Positions 47,656 to 59,171 of a stretch of 64,000 nt of DNA are shown here, piece after piece. The translations under genes and the position numbers were made by a program. A model generated the notes under the pieces. It was not told where the DNA came from. It made no database searches and saw only the letters and a program-made list of their open reading frames with translations. Positions within the stretch are counted from its first letter, which is position 1. Each line of letters opens with the position of its first letter. The stretch comes from Carex sylvatica (taxonomy: Eukaryota > Streptophyta > Magnoliopsida > Poales > Cyperaceae), in NCBI GenBank assembly GCA_964058845.1, contig CAXKVR010000074.1:1-64000 (forward strand), in the 5' to 3' direction.

Positions 47656-50600
47656 ATGCGTAGATCTTCTAGACGGTGGAGAGACCCACCAGCGCCTGGA
47701 GCGGGTCCAGATGCTATGGATCCGCCTGGAGCGAGTCCGTCCTCAGTGGATCCGACTGGAGCGGGTCCGTCCTCAGTGGATCCGACTGGAGCAGGTCCGT
47801 CATTGGGTGGGGCGGGTCAGTCATATGAGGATATGGCTGGAGCGGAATTTGAGGATCCGACTAGAGCGGGTCCGTCATCTCAGACTGGGCGTAGAGATGG
47901 TTGGCATGATCCTGACACTTTCAGTCCTCTTCTATGGACCTATCATGTTAAGCACCGTGTCTCGTTGGCATCTATTGAGGTACGTGATTTTTATACATAA
48001 TGTTAAATAGTACTAAAAAATGACACGATTTGAGTCTCACAAATTGATAATAAATACAGGACGATGTCATGCTTACGGTGAGGCACCGCAGGTCAGAGAT
48101 TCCGTTCGTTGCACATCCATTGATGCAGCGATGCCTCATTAATCTTGGGTTGTATCAGATTGCCACCATGCCGCAGAGTAAGATCGATGTATCTCTTATG
48201 CATGGTCTAGCCGAGAGATGGCGACCTGAGACCCATACATTTCATCTTCCGGTTGGAGAGATGACAGTCACACTTGCTGATGTGAGCGCCCTATGGGGTT
48301 TACCTATCGATGGTGTCCCCATAGGTGGCATCTCAGACCATCCAGACCTGCAGATGATGATACCGGAGTTGCTGGGGTGTCATCCGAAGAATTTGCAGAA
48401 GAAATTGAAGAAGAAGAAGAAGGATGAGGATGACTTACGGTTTTCTGGTTACTGTATTTCTTTGGTGGCACTTCGTTCTCACTTCTTCCAGAATCGGATA
48501 CATCCTGAGACTACTGACGTTGATGCGGTCTTGAGGTACCATTACACCTTTTAAAATAACTTATTAAATCAACAATAATGTCAACTATGTAAAATAACAT
48601 ATTATTTTATATTGTAGGTATACTTACTATGGCGTATGTGCTGGATTTGTGTGGGGCAGTCATGTTCGTGGACTCCAGCGGTGACGCGGTCCCGATTATG
48701 TTTCTCTCTCTGTTGAGGGACATGCTTTCTCCATCGAGGTGGAACTGGGATGGAGCTGTTCTCGCCCACTTATACAGAGCCCTGTGTCATGCTTGTCTAG
48801 TAAGTCTGTACTAATTTTGTTATTAAAAATACGTTGTTATTTAAGGTTGAATAAATACCGAGTTCTTATTTTAAGTTAAAATTTCAGGTGAGGAACAAGC
48901 AGCTTCACGGACCGCTTCTTTTGCTCCAGCATTGGTCGTGATCACATCTGCCGGTATGTCGGCCAGTTATACCAGATCCACCTCTCCGGTGGGGAGTGCC
49001 TGATTCAGATAGATGCCCCGCATATGGGGCCTTCACCACAGCTATGAGGAGACTGGTAGGGGGGTTTCTTATGTCCGGGGTCAGCTCCAGATGCTCGTAG
49101 ATGCGAGTATCGATTGGTTTCCATATCGTCCATTCTATCAGCACATGCTTCTGAGTCAGCTCACATTACAGCAGAGATCACTCTGGTATTACCAGGGACC
49201 GGTCGTTTGTTTCTGGATAGTGGAGTACCACTATCCCGATCGGGTGTCTCGACAGTTTGGGTTAGATGCTTTCATCCCGGAGTACCCGCTGATGGGTAAG
49301 GATGATACTGAGAAGTTCCACAAGTAAGTACTATGTACTTAATTTTATTATCACTTTAATATTGCCAATGTTTTCCATTTTTCTAATTAATTGTACTTGC
49401 AGTACGACGCATACTAAGCCCAAAGTCGACTGGAGCCAGCGTTTCAGCCTGGAGTATGACTGGGCTCGACATCCGGATCAGCACTTATGGAGTCCACCAC
49501 CTCTTGAGTCATTGGGTATTGGTCCCGGGTCTTTGAGATATGATGTATGGTTTCAGAGATACGGCATGCCGTCAGTCTACCTTACAGGTCATTATGGCGA
49601 CATCCTTCGACGTAGACTGATGGATTCATCTAGGAATTACATGCCTTGGGGTCCGGTCAATGCTCACTCGGTAAATACTTAAACCTACTTTAATTAAAAA
49701 TTGTAAATTTTAATTACACTTCTTATTTTCATAATAATGAAAATATGTTGTGTGCAGGTATTGACAGCCATTAGAGGAGTTGGACACAGCCTAGCCTGCA
49801 TGGCGAAGGATGCTTGGCGTGCCATAGGATGTCAAATGCTCCAGCACAGTGCACCAGTCGTGGAGAGAGGTGGTTGGGATGGCCGCCTAGTTGGCATGCT
49901 GCGCGATGCTGGGGAGAACATCAATTGGAGGGAGATAAAAGATACACTGTGAAATCCAAATCATGAACGAGTCCCTGTCTACGCCGATGAGATGCCGCCA
50001 CCTCTTTCAGGTGATTACTCGGTTAATATTGAAAGTAGGACACACACAATCATTTTATTTTCCTCCGATTATTTGTTCTAACTAAGTTAACGTTCAATTA
50101 TGCAGGTGATACCACAGGTTGGGAGTTCCACAACTGGGTGTTGAATACCCAATGATGGAACGCTTATAGGAATAAATATGGAGTTCCGACAGAGCTTGGC
50201 CAGGTCAGTTACCGGTTTATATTGTTTATTGCAGAGTTCTGTGTATGAAGAAAATCTAACATTATTTAAATTTAGGATGGAGCACCTCGTTGAGAGACCG
50301 ATGCCAAGTTTAGCGTGGATGCCCTGTCCCCGGTATGTACAGATGCAGAGGTGATAGGCTCCCACCGACCACGTTATGGAGATACGATGGAGCATGACTA
50401 CGAGGCTGGTGGGAGTACAGGGGAGACTGTAGATGGCTTTGCCTTTGCATTATTTGGCGCACAGCCTCCTTCCACGTATCCTCCAACCTGGGGGCAAGAT
50501 CCATGGGACATGCGTACACAGCCGGCCGATGCACAATCATCTATACCATTTGATCCATGGGGAGATGGCACAGGTATGCATCACATGTATACAGAGGTTC

Positions 50601-50752
50601 AGGAGGATATGGGAGAGGAGGGTGCAGAGGACGACTTAGGAGATATTAGTCCGCAGAGCGAGATACAGAGGCGCCAGCAGCCACACAGGGATCGCAAAAG
50701 CAAAGCAGCTGATATGTGGGATCCCTCCGGAAAAAAACAACGAGGCAGATGA
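47656..50752 (+). pseudogene. Plant mobile domain (aminotransferase-like) gene, decayed
   Basis: A multi-exon gene of the PMD family (PF10536 type), found both in host MAIN/MAIL proteins and in transposons. Exon 1 is 47656-47979: Arg-rich start and a repeated PTGAGPSSVD-like segment. Exon 2 is 48060-48535: MQRCLINLGLYQIATMPQ, then VTLADVSALWGLPIDGVP. Exon 3 starts at about 48618: AYVLDLCGAVMFVDSSGDAV, then WDGAVLAHLYRALC. Exon 4, about 48888-49322: LHGPLLLLQHWS then WIVEYHYPDRVSRQFGL. Exon 5, about 49402-49671: DWSQRFSLEYDWARHPDQHL. Later exons reach a stop at 50750-50752. Breaks: a one-base shift near 48625, TGA for Trp near 48940, a shift near 49040, and stops near 49950 and 50152. It probably no longer makes the full protein. 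Confidence 0.82.
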
Positions 50753-51253
50753 TTTTTTTTTTTTTTAGTTATGACTGTAGTATTTTGACTCTGAGACTGT
50801 AGTATTATATGTTTGGGACTGTACTATTCTATTTTTTTCATTATGACTTTTATGTTGTTATCACTTTACACTTCGTGGTTTTTATTTGCGGGCGTCAAAA
50901 ATAAGTTATTAGTTACAACATAATTATAACTAACCAAGTTTTAAAACTAAGTAATTCTATCGAAACCGTCTTATCTAAGTTATAACTTATATATTTCATC
51001 ATTTTTAAAACTATGCAATTCTAAAATCGTCTTCCAGCAGACCGCCTGTGGCAGGGCGTGTAGTTCTGAATTAGTTTAAAATAGTTCAACAATACAATTA
51101 AATTACAGCAGTTCAACAATACAACTAAAGTTGAACAATACAACCACAGTTCAACAATACAACTAAAGTTTCACAATACAATTAAAGTTCGTAGCTTACT
51201 TTCACACTAGCAATAGAGTGAAGAACTTCATCTGGCCCGACGTGCGAATAAAC

Positions 51254-53933
51254 CTAAAAAATGACCAGATTTTCTTGTACCAGCGGCAGGTGCAGCATTA
51301 CTTGTAGATGCTTGGCTACTAGATGATTGGCTCGTAGGAGGGGGGGATGTGTTCTACCAGTTGCTTCAGCAACAACTCTAGCATTTTCTCTTTCATTGTG
51401 TGCGTTTATGGCATCTGGACACAACAATACAATTCAGTTATTACTATAATAAAATCATAAATTAGTGTTATACAAAAAAAAAATACCTGCTGTGTGCCTT
51501 TCAGAAACAGAACGACGAGCTCGATTTTCCGACGGTCGCCTACTGCCCATCTCGTCCATGGTCATTACAACACGCTTGTGTCTCCTTCTCCCCTTTCTTA
51601 TCCATTCTTCTGAAGGAAGTATTCTATCACCGACATATGAAGGCCACTCATGATGATCGGGATAAGAATGGAAAGATCCACCCCAAGTGAAAGCAAGGTA
51701 ATCAGTACGATACATGTCAGCAACATAGTGATCCTCACAGTAGTTTCTCACTCGGCATACCTCCATCACGTGACTACAGGGTATGTGACTTAGTTGAGGT
51801 CCTTGGCATGTACAGGTTACCGCCCTGGCATCTCCGAATTTAACCACGTACTTGCAAGCCCTCTTCACAAACTCTATAGTGCCATCTGGTTTGCGGCTGG
51901 TAGGAACGTATTCATTTGGATTTTGCACTTCGAATTCTGTACCATCATTTCCCATCGGGATCACGTTCATAGTTGCACCTTTGTCCCTGTGTTGTTTTAG
52001 TTTCTCCTCCACCCTTGTTGAAAATGACTGGTTCATCCTTATTAATTCTACGGCCTTAGCACGCCGTTCTTGAAACCAGGCATTTAACTTGTAAAATGTG
52101 TCTTCTACAATTGCAGCCACAGGTAACATCCGGCTCTGCTTGAATACTGCATTCAGCGACTCGGACCCGTTGGTGGTCATAATTCTCCAACGCCAACCTC
52201 CATCACGAAATTGATATATTTTCTCGTATGCTAGATCTTCGTTGACATCTCGGGGATTATTTTTGCCGACCTTCATTAAGTAGAGATTTACCTTTGGCAT
52301 GTACTACAGAAAAATAAGAAAATAAAATAATATAAGTAAACAATTGTACTAAAAAACCATCGTCTAAAAATACAATAATATATGTAAACAACTGTAATAT
52401 ATATACCTTTGCAAAACTGCGAGTCATCTCTACCACTCTTCTCGGCTTTTTCTTTCTGCAATTTCGTCTAAATGTTTCTAGAACCCACTTGTTATTTCCG
52501 GTTGTCTTGGAAAGGTTCTCCGCAACGTGTTGCATACACAACCTGTGCACACACTCACCAGTACGTGTTGACCAACCGTAATCTTCACGATCAAACACAA
52601 ATTTTATTCCTTTGTCCTGGTCTAATATCATACAGAAAAACTTTCCTTCCCCAATCACCCGTCTTCTTAAAAACTGCATAAAGAATCCCCAGTTCTCACT
52701 ATCCTCTTTACGAACAATTGCAAAGGCCAAAGGCAACAACTGGTTCTCAGCATCATATGCACATGCTATCAGTAGCCTCCCCTCATAACGACCAGACATG
52801 AAGCATGCATCAATACTGATAACGGGTATGATGTATGGCACAGCTTGGATACAAGCACCAAAAGCCCATGCTATGCCCTTGAATTGTTGAGCTCCCTCTA
52901 TTAGCACTCCTTCTTTATCAAAAAAGGGGCCATGCCACTTCTCATATACAGTACCGACATTTGTACTTGCCATGGCCTGGAGCAATGGTGCCAGATAGCC
53001 GTATGAATCCTTCCAACTACCGAATATTTTACAAATTGCAAGTTCACGACCTCTCCACAGTCTATTGTATTTTGGGGTTACATATTTGTATTTGTGTCTG
53101 ACGGTTCTAGCCACCGCCTTGATGCTCATAGATGGATCCTCCTTAATGTCTTCCTCAATTGCATCGGCAATTAGTGATGCCGTCAGCTGTGAATGGTCTG
53201 TCCTAGTGGATGCAGACTTACATGTATGGGGTGGTTCACACTTCTTAATCATCCATGCTTCTCCGGCACCTGCAGGGGTTGCAAAAAGGCGAAACTCGCA
53301 CCGCGGGTGAGTTTTACATAGCACAACTAACCTTGTTCGATCTCTTTTGTGTATTTTACATTCCCAGTTGCCGTGAACATGAGTCTCGTAGATTTTTTTT
53401 ATAAGTTCATCTATGTTGGTATAAAGTTGCCCTGGGGCAAGTTCGTCATTGTATACAACACAAGGGCCAAAATAACTAATGTCTGCCTCTTCAAAAGCTG
53501 TGGTATCGTTGAATGTGGCGACCGGATGCTTATTTTCCCGACCTCTAATTGGGAATTTTTCTTTCCTGGATAAACCTGGTACAATTGCATCGCCATCTGA
53601 TAAGTCATCGGATTCCCAAATTCCTTCGTATTCATCCCCCGTTTCCATTTCCCTTTCTGGTATGGCATCAATAGCATCAACATTAATATCAATATCAATT
53701 TGATTAACGGGTACCGGTCCTGACTCTAGCATAGTTGAAAATCTAGGAATTATGGGTGTCTGTCTGGGTGGTGGTGGTAACTCTTCAGTATTTTCAGGGG
53801 AGTTGTGGTACCCCTGGTTGTCATAAGGGGAGTGGTGGTGGTACCCCGGGTTGTCATAACTGGAAGGTCCAGCTCCGGCCACACTAGAAGGTCCAGCCCC
53901 ACCTCGGAGAACCCTCTTTAAATATATGTCCAT
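51254..53933 (-). CDS. MURA-type Mutator transposase, nearly intact
   Basis: Exon 1 is 53933-52407 (start MDIYLKRV), an intron is 52406-52304, exon 2 is 52303-51487, an intron is 51486-51415, and exon 3 starts at 51414 with a stop at 51254. Domains in order: a Pro/Gly-rich N-terminus, a MuDR domain (LYTNIDELIKKIYETHVHGN to CEPPHTC), the MULE catalytic core with IDACFMSGRYEGRLL and FCMILDQDKGI carrying acidic residues, MTTNGSESLNAVFK, and a SWIM zinc finger CTCQGPQLSHIPCSH. No stop was seen in exons 1 and 2; only the low-complexity end (a C run in exon 3, near 51343) is uncertain. A frame starting with TTG at 53948 was rejected in favour of ATG at 53933. Its promoter side has been replaced by N6 flank. 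Confidence 0.88.
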
Positions 53934-53943
53934 TACGGAGACC

Positions 53944-54252
53944 CCCAATTTATGAAATGTATGATGACCATCAAATGATAATCAATCACCTTGCTACAGA
54001 ACACGCAATAACAATAGAACTTTCGTTTGAATTTCTTGTGGAATATATAAAAAGGGCACTGACCAGATTCTCTCAATTAAATCCATTATTTTTAATATTT
54101 TATGAATTGTACAGTGGGTTGACAAGTAACAGCCAATCAATCAAGCAAAGAAAAAAAATACCCATGTTAAAAAAATAACTTAAAATTTTACCACTAGTGA
54201 TAAAGCTAATTAGGGAATTCAAAATGTAATACTCCAATAGCTAAACAACTGA
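53944..54252. other. 3' flank of N6
   Basis: Conserved NLR-unit flank (CCAATTTATGAAATG, AATCAATCACCTTG, TTTTACCACTAG, AATTAGGGAATTC). It carries unoccupied sites matching the insertions behind N3 and N4. Confidence 0.6.
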
Positions 54253-57200
54253 CTAATTTCTGATTTGACTTAAAATTCCAGAAACTGTCACATCAAGGTG
54301 CCTGATTTTATCATAATCCAGACCACCCTCCAATCTTGCAGCCAGTTCCTCGCTGCAACCATTAATCTCTAGAATTTCCAATGATCTCGGTAACTCAGGA
54401 AGCCCTGCTAACTTCTAGACATGACCCAGCTTCAAAACCCTAAAGCTCGGGATGCTTCTCCACTGACTTCGTCATGCGTAGGTTTCTCAGTGGCACTACA
54501 AAGTAAAAGCTCTGGTTCGTTTATTTCTCTGCAACTCCTCAACTGAATCCAGTGGTGAGTTTGTTGCAAGCATTGGACATTTTCTGATCACCAAAACCTT
54601 TAAGGATGGGATGGCTTCTAAACCACCCAGCGATTTCAGTCCTTCAAAATTTCGTATCTCTAGCTCCTCAAGTAACATTAAACTCTGCAGCACATTTGCC
54701 GAGGGTAATGATAAATTAGCCAATTATACAGCTCTAGAAAAGAAAGCAAAGAAAGGTCTTGTAGTAATTGGGGTAAAGATGCGACAAGGTCACCACAAGA
54801 GCTCAGCATAAGACGTTGAACAGATGGAGGAAAGAAGTTTTTGGGTAGCAACATAGGCAGCAAAAAGAGTCTCCTGCAATCCTTCTGATGGCAAACAAAC
54901 TAGTTTGTACAGTTCCTGATCTTGAGTTCCTCAAGCGATACAAGCTGTTCAAGGTGCATGAAAAAACCTGATTTCAGGGAGGTTAGCTTCAAGGATCCAA
55001 TAGTAAGCAATGAGAGAGACCATGGGCCTTGATTGGTGCTACTTCCATTCTTCTGTTTAAATCCAGGAAGTGTAGCTATCTTTAAAAAATTCAAGTGGAG
55101 CTCTTTCGGAACAGTAGGAATGGGTGGCAATTTCTTTAGGCTGGGGCAGTCACTTACTACAAGTCTTTTCAGATGTGGAAACCATTTTTTGCTCTGAGTG
55201 TCCTCTCTCCACTCCTCCAACTGAATCATGCGCTTAAGTATGAGTGTTTCCAATGCAGGAAATGTGTTGTCAGATTGGTTGGACCCATAGAACTCCATTC
55301 CGATTTCCTTCAATGCCCCCATGTCTTTTAGGATGAGGAATTTGAGGTACGGAAGCTGCCCAAAAGGAGGAAGTCTCTCTAAACTGTTGCAATGGGCAAA
55401 GGTGATTGCAGTTAAATTGGGAAGAATTTGAGGTTTCAACCAATTTGGGGGGTTTGGGGCCCTATAGCCTTTTAATGACAGATCTGTAAGATTTGGGTGC
55501 GGCTGGAGGCAATCAGCAACTTCCATGTCGGACTCAATCCTGCCTTCTATATTCTCAAAAACCTCAAAACCATGACCCCACTCCATTGTAAGAAGACGAA
55601 GATGTTGCTTTGAGCTTAGCTGAGCTTTGGAAGCTTCTTCTGTGCTTTTGACATTCTCAAGATTGATGATGCTCAATTCATGAAGCTCTGACATCATTTC
55701 TAGCTCGCTTATATCATATCCCCCCTCACCTTTCACACTATATCCTATTAGCTTTTGAAGAGAACTCAATTTCCCAATGTGCGGTATGGTTGGAATATCA
55801 CATGAGGGAAGATTTAGCCTCTTTAGTTTTGAAAGCTTGCAAATGTTGGCTGGAATGCTCAGTTTTGATCGGTTAAAGGAGCGACTTGATGAGAACTCTA
55901 GGATTTGCAAATGAGAAAGCATGCATACACATGGAGACAAGTTGGGAATACTTGTTCTTGTTATGCTTAAATAACGAAGATGGACAAGATCACTTATAGA
56001 TTTGGGAAAATCATGAAGCCATTTAGATGATAATGTTAAGTGTCGGATTGTTTTTAACCCTTTCAGAGCAGTATCAATGACACCCGCTAACTCAGCATCC
56101 TCAATATCACAGATTAACAAAAGAGTTCTCAGGTACTTCAGCTCTGACAGATTTTTCAACACCAGTATATTACTTGTCCATAAGAACAAATGTCGAATGC
56201 TTTGTGGAATTTGAATTGGATCATTAGTGACAACTCGTAAGCCCTCATTCTTCGAAAGAATCTGTGCGAGCTCATGTAAAAGATCGTGCATACTGTAGTA
56301 GCAGGCTTCAGGTTCTAAGAAGGATTTTCGCACAAGAGTTTCAAAGTATTCACTTGCTAATTCCTCCTGTCTCCTCTCACCCTCAGGAATTAGGCCGACG
56401 GATATCCACATTTCCATCAATTGCTCCCTCTCAAATGTATAATCTTGGGGGAATATGCTACAATACCTGAAGCAAGGTTTTAACTCAGGTGAGAGGTGCT
56501 CATAGCTCAACCTAATAGTTGCCATTATGCCATCAGTTCCTTTGTCCGAATTGAGTGCTCCATCTTCCAAAACTCTACTCCAGTATTCAACCTCCATTTT
56601 ATTGTTCAGCATCCCACCAACGACCTTCACTGCAAGAGGTATTCCTCTTAGTTTGATAGCTATCTTGTTACCAATTAACTGCAATCTTGCGTACTCATAT
56701 GGGTTGAAACCGGCAAAGGCATATTTCTCAAAGAGTAATACATTATCGCTCTCTTCTAAACCATTTAAGTTAAGAGACATCTTAGTTTCATTAACCACTT
56801 TTGCAACTGTATGTGCTACTGACTCCATCCTCGTAGTCAAGAGGATCTTGCTTCCAGAAAAGCCATATTTTAAAGGGGCCATCACCTTGCTCCATTTCTC
56901 TCTCTCTTCGTCATTCCATACATCATCGAGCACAATTAAAAATTTCTTGCCCGTTATCTTCTCCTTCAGAGTGCTTTGAGCAGCATCAAGAGTAGCAAAC
57001 TCATGTTTTGTTTTTGTTACTGACTCCAGCATTTTCATTATAATAGCCTTTTCATTAAAAGAGGTAGATACACAAACCCACATCTTAATTTGGAAATCCA
57101 GTCCTGGATGATCAAAAAGGTTTTGCACAAGAGCCGTTTTGCCAACACCACCAACTCCAACAATTGAAAATACTGAAATTATCTTTGTTTCAGAGTTATT

Positions 57201-59171
57201 CAGCCAGTGTATGACCGTCTGTTTTTCTTTTTCCCTACCAAAGAGTTCATTCTCTATATATATCCTGCCAGTTTCTCGGCCCATGTCTCCCCTCACCTCT
57301 GTAGCAGTATGCCCATCTAACCAACTAAGAACCTGAAAAGATATTCCTGTCTGTCAAATAATATTTTGAATGGCAAGGGTAAATCTAATGCCTGTCGGGA
57401 GGGGAAAAAAATGGATAAATGCTAAACCTTAAAAGATAACGATCTTCATAAAATTATTGGATATGACACAAAATAGGGCTAATCCTGAACCAAAAAAAAA
57501 AGTCTGTTGGTTATGAACACATTTGTCAAAATAGTCTTGAACTTTCTCTAATTGAATCTGAAATACACTGAAATACAATGTTGCTGATACTGTCAAAAAG
57601 AAATTTAGAAGAAGAGACACAGGAACACAACACAATAGAATGGATCTTGTTCCAACTTCTTGAAACAAAAAGACCACCCAATATATGCATGAGAGAGGAC
57701 CAGTATTTAATTTAATGTTCCTTCATTTCTTGAAATTTATTCATTCAATTGGATAATTCTAACCAGATTGTGAATTTCATAATACATGATCAAAATTCAA
57801 AAGTCCAAACATCACCATGATTGAGAAGATACAAAAGTAGCTGATTTTCAATGTTACAAGTCTCTAATCAAGACCATTTGATCTGAGATATATAGATTAA
57901 TGGTCCAGATCTATCTGTGACTCCCTAGTTCTGCAAATTGAGAAGATTGACCTTACTAGACTATACAGTCTACATACGAAGAATACAAGTTGAAGGCCTA
58001 ATTGAACTCACAGAAATAAAAAGGATTTTTTATTTGAACATCGTTCTACAAGGATTGCTTGAAGGAATGGGAAGATTCACTCAAGTCAGATTGGTTGGAG
58101 AACATTTTTTTTCCATTCAATTGGGATCCCTTTGTCTCCCTTACTACAAGCAAATTAAGTAGAAACTATACAGTCTCCTTCCCTTTGCCTCCTTCAATTG
58201 CAAAGGAGCGTATTTTGTTTAAAATGCGCTCGTGTGCTACTTATTAAGATTTCTGTCTACAGCCCACATGTTTATTGGCATAAAAAAATGGTCTTGACAT
58301 GCTATTTCACTTATCAATGTTGTCATCTGAAATAAATGAAGGCCTAATTTGAAGAAATTAGTATTTCAGGAATTAACTTTCTGTGGACTTATGATGTATT
58401 TTAGTTTAAACAAAGAAAAACCATCATACAAATTACCATTCATCCAGTTAATCCTTCTTCAGTGTGAACCCGGACATAATAATTAAAACAAAAAGGTTGG
58501 CCTCCTCACATGCACTTTTTCCCAAGCAATATTGCCATGAGAAACTACTATCATTTGGAGAAATTATATTTGGTCGAACTTATTATGTGTTCTAGTTCGA
58601 ACAAGGGGCCAGATCGATCAATTACAAGAAATTCCTCGTCCAATCCAGTCTTGTTGAATACAGTAAAGATGAAACCAAAAGAAGAATCAATTTAAAATCA
58701 TGAGGAAAAGGTAACAACCTGAGCAAAGGTGCCGAGGCCAGCAACAAGGTTATCAAAAGTCTTCACAACTTTTCTCAATCTCTTCAGCACATCATCCTGC
58801 AGAGCCGCCCGCACCGCAAACTTCACAATTGTCTTCGCCCACTTCCCCCTACCTTCATCTGCCTCCTCCTTGAGATGCCGGTACTCCAACTCATCGAGCA
58901 CATTGTCAGCTTCCTCGACTGCATCCCGGAGCTGGCCCAGCCATTCCACCAGAGCTGGGTTGTGGTCCCCTCGTAGATCACCTCTCTCTGCCGCGTAGAC
59001 GAGAGTCTCGATCTGAGGCCGGAACTTAGAAAGGCGAATCAGCTCGTCCTTCATGCCGGATTGCCATGCTTTCTGGTCTTTGAAGTAGGTGGATGCTTTA
59101 TTGATGAGCTTGCCGATGATCGCCGAGGTGAACCATTTTGTGATGGCGACTTCTACTGCTACGGTCACCAT
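54253..59171 (-). pseudogene. N6: CC-NB-ARC-LRR receptor with decayed LRR end
   Basis: Exon 1 is 59171-58719 (151 codons, MVTVAVEVAITKWF). The intron is 58718-57333 (1386 bp, phase 0). Exon 2 runs from 57332 to a stop at 54900, giving a 961-aa product. P-loop GVGGVGKTALVQ, kinase-2 FLIVLDDVWND, RNBS-B SKILLTTRMES, GLPL GIPLAVKVVGG, CFRYCSIFPQDYTFE and MHD (SMHDLLHELA) are intact. At 54900 a lost base changes frame inside RNCTN and about 15 LRR residues are missing. Recognisable LRR pieces continue in other frames (LPKNFFPPSVQRLMLSSCGD near 54830, GLKSLGGLEAIPSLKVLVI near 54630) to LDYDKIRHLDV near 54310 and a stop at 54253. The shortened receptor keeps CC, NB-ARC and part of the LRR. Confidence 0.88.

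Larger units (their letters stand above)
45981..53943. mobile_element. Mutator-like element with PMD gene and MURA transposase
   Basis: Left end near 45981 (CGGCCATTTTTATTAATACC), followed by GGACCGCC/GGCGGTCC words, a C run (46141-46153) and a GC-rich leader. It holds a plus-strand plant-mobile-domain gene and a minus-strand MURA gene arranged tail to tail. The right border at about 53943 is only ~10 bp above the MURA start, where N6 3' flank sequence begins, so the right terminal repeat has been lost. Element type rests on the two genes; no target duplication is available. Confidence 0.8.

Noticed and set aside
51794..52073. Plus-strand frames opposite the MURA exon 2
   Set aside because: Antisense shadows of the SWIM and central region; no independent support.
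53934..53948. Upstream extension of the MURA frame
   Set aside because: It starts with TTG and lies partly in N6 flank sequence. ATG at 53933 is the first good start.
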